From assembly GCF_003173035.1 (NCBI RefSeq), contig NZ_QGLE01000007.1, forward strand, positions 1 through 64,000: a stretch of DNA of 64,000 bases, given 5' to 3'. Positions 63,099 through 64,000 of the stretch are shown one piece after another. Numbering within the stretch: position 1 is the stretch's first letter; every line of letters begins with the position of its first letter. This stretch comes from Zavarzinia aquatilis. Its GTDB lineage: Bacteria > Pseudomonadota > Alphaproteobacteria > Zavarziniales > Zavarziniaceae. The notes under the pieces are model-generated. The model did no database searches. It was not told the origin of the DNA and saw only the letters and a program-made list of their open reading frames with translations. A program made the position numbers and the translations under genes.

Positions 63099-63141
63099 GG
63101 CCGCGCATCTCCCCGAAATGGAAACCCGGGGAATGCTATGC

Positions 63142-64000
63142 TCAACCGGCGCTGGCGCGTGTGACGGCCGACACGAAAAAGCCATCCGTGCCCTGAGCGG
63201 CGGGATCGAGCGCGACGCCCAATCCGTTGTCCATGATTCCGGGCAGGGCCTGTTCGAGGGCAAGCGGGGCGAAATCCGGATGCCGGGTCAGGAAACCCGC
63301 CACCACGTCCTCGTCCTCCTCCATAAAGACGGAACAGGTGGCATAGACGAGGCGACCACCGGGGCGGACCAGTCGGGCCGCCTCGTCGATGATTTGGCCC
63401 TGCAGCTCGGCGAGTTCGGCGACGCGGTCCGGGGTCAGCGACCAGCGCGCCGCCGGATTGCGCCGCCAGGTGCCCGACAGGCTGCAAGGTGCGTCGACCA
63501 GCACGCAATCGAAGGCGCCGGCCTCCCGCGCCATCAATTCGGGCGAGATCGCGGCGGTTTCGACGAAACCGGCGATGCCCGCCCGCTCCAGCCGGGGCTT
63601 CATGCGCGACAGGCGCCGTTCCTCGACATCGAGGGCGAGGAGGCGCCCCTGCCCGTTCATGGCGGCGGCCAGCGCCAGCGCCTTACCCCCTGCCCCGGCG
63701 CAATAATCGGCGATGGCTTGACCGGGCCGCGCCGCGCAGGCCAGCGCGACGAGCTGCGAGCCTTCGTCCTGCACCTCGATCCGGCCTTCGGCGAAGGGGG
63801 CAAGCTGACCCAGCCGCTCCCGCCCCTCGATCCGGATGCCGACCGGGGAGAGCGCGCAGGGCACGGCCCTGAGGCCGAGACCGGCGAGTTCGCCCAGCAC
63901 CTCTTCCCGCGTCGCCTTCAGCGTGTTCACGCGAAGGTCGAGCGGCGCGCGCCCGGCCATCGCCGCCATGACAGCGCCGAGCCGGTCGCCGAAGCGGCGG
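63142..64000 (-). CDS. RsmB/NOP-family rRNA m5C methyltransferase (5' part outside the window)
   Basis: The frame runs through the right edge without a start, so only the C-terminal 286 residues or so are visible. They show the ApldlRvNtLka start of the catalytic part, then ADYCAGAGGKALALAAAM (SAM loop), DAPCSLSGTWRRNP (catalytic Cys) and YATCSVF (second Cys). This is the family that makes m5C in 16S rRNA, with RsmB the usual function. It ends 44 nt from the TPR gene on the same strand. Confidence 0.93.
   Translation of the reverse strand, partial: RRFGDRLGAVMAAMAGRAPLDLRVNTLKATREEVLGELAGLGLRAVPCALSPVGIRIEGRERLGQLAPFAEGRIEVQDEGSQLVALACAARPGQAIADYCAGAGGKALALAAAMNGQGRLLALDVEERRLSRMKPRLERAGIAGFVETAAISPELMAREAGAFDCVLVDAPCSLSGTWRRNPAARWSLTPDRVAELAELQGQIIDEAARLVRPGGRLVYATCSVFMEEDEDVVAGFLTRHPDFAPLALEQALPGIMDNGLGVALDPAAQGTDGFFVSAVTRASAG

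Overview
This 64 kb window is GC-rich, gene-dense chromosomal DNA from a Gram-negative bacterium. I read it as an alphaproteobacterium, probably Rhodospirillales-like. The support is a class I PHB synthase, a two-cysteine form of family-4 uracil-DNA glycosylase, Kdo/lipid A genes with an MsbA-type exporter, an ETF-ubiquinone oxidoreductase, SapC, and frequent GTG/TTG starts. The genus is inference. I see no rRNA, tRNA, CRISPR array or prophage. The only sign of a mobile element is at the left edge.

Layout. 1-0.7 kb: a vapBC module whose toxin is cut short where two 22-bp repeats begin, possibly the end of an insertion sequence. 0.8-17.4 kb: metabolic and housekeeping genes (aldehyde dehydrogenase, GNAT, amidase, DUF445 membrane protein, a TPR lipoprotein-ispE-lipoprotein hydrolase operon, ETF-QO, uracil-DNA glycosylase, lytic transglycosylase-moaB, flavin monooxygenase-GST, a DsbA-fold isomerase and a small acidic protein). 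17.4-26.3 kb: alaS, then an amine-related region. This region holds an XRE-cupin regulator, a Rieske oxygenase and an EutQ-like cupin on the minus strand, then two small secreted paralogues and eutBC on the plus strand, ending in a convergent 3-hydroxybutyrate dehydrogenase. 26.3-36.7 kb: envelope genes (lpxK, waaA, a DUF374 acyltransferase, an msbA-type exporter, a divergent CX5R phosphatase, a CysQ-like phosphatase, a TldD/PmbA protein, a GT2 glycosyltransferase and a GT-C-like membrane protein).

36.8-38.7 kb holds the most interesting locus: a bufferin-like RiPP operon. A small exported peptide with regularly spaced cysteines is followed by a DUF692/MNIO enzyme and its DUF2063 partner. An ECF-type promoter candidate lies upstream, and an intrinsic terminator separates the precursor gene from the enzyme genes. 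38.8-44.9 kb: an OpgC-like acyltransferase and a YhiI/RbbA/YhhJ-type ABC export operon. 45-47.5 kb: phaC overlapping fabI. 47.5-52.5 kb: an iron-type operon of imelysin, di-haem protein, second imelysin and DUF1513 protein. 52.6-60 kb: a second lipoprotein hydrolase, TerC-DUF4112, SapC, a COG0523 metallochaperone behind a Zur-like box, and a secreted protein overlapping a CHASE2 adenylate cyclase. 60-64 kb: guaA, a degenerate GGDEF protein, a secreted TPR protein and an rRNA m5C methyltransferase cut by the window edge.

Themes that connect the genes are metal handling (bufferin operon, imelysin operon, Zur-type COG0523 gene), envelope building (Kdo/lipid A, MsbA, OpgC, glycosyltransferases, lytic transglycosylase) and PHB metabolism (phaC, 3-hydroxybutyrate dehydrogenase). 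Many genes overlap by 1-23 nt, so translational coupling looks common.
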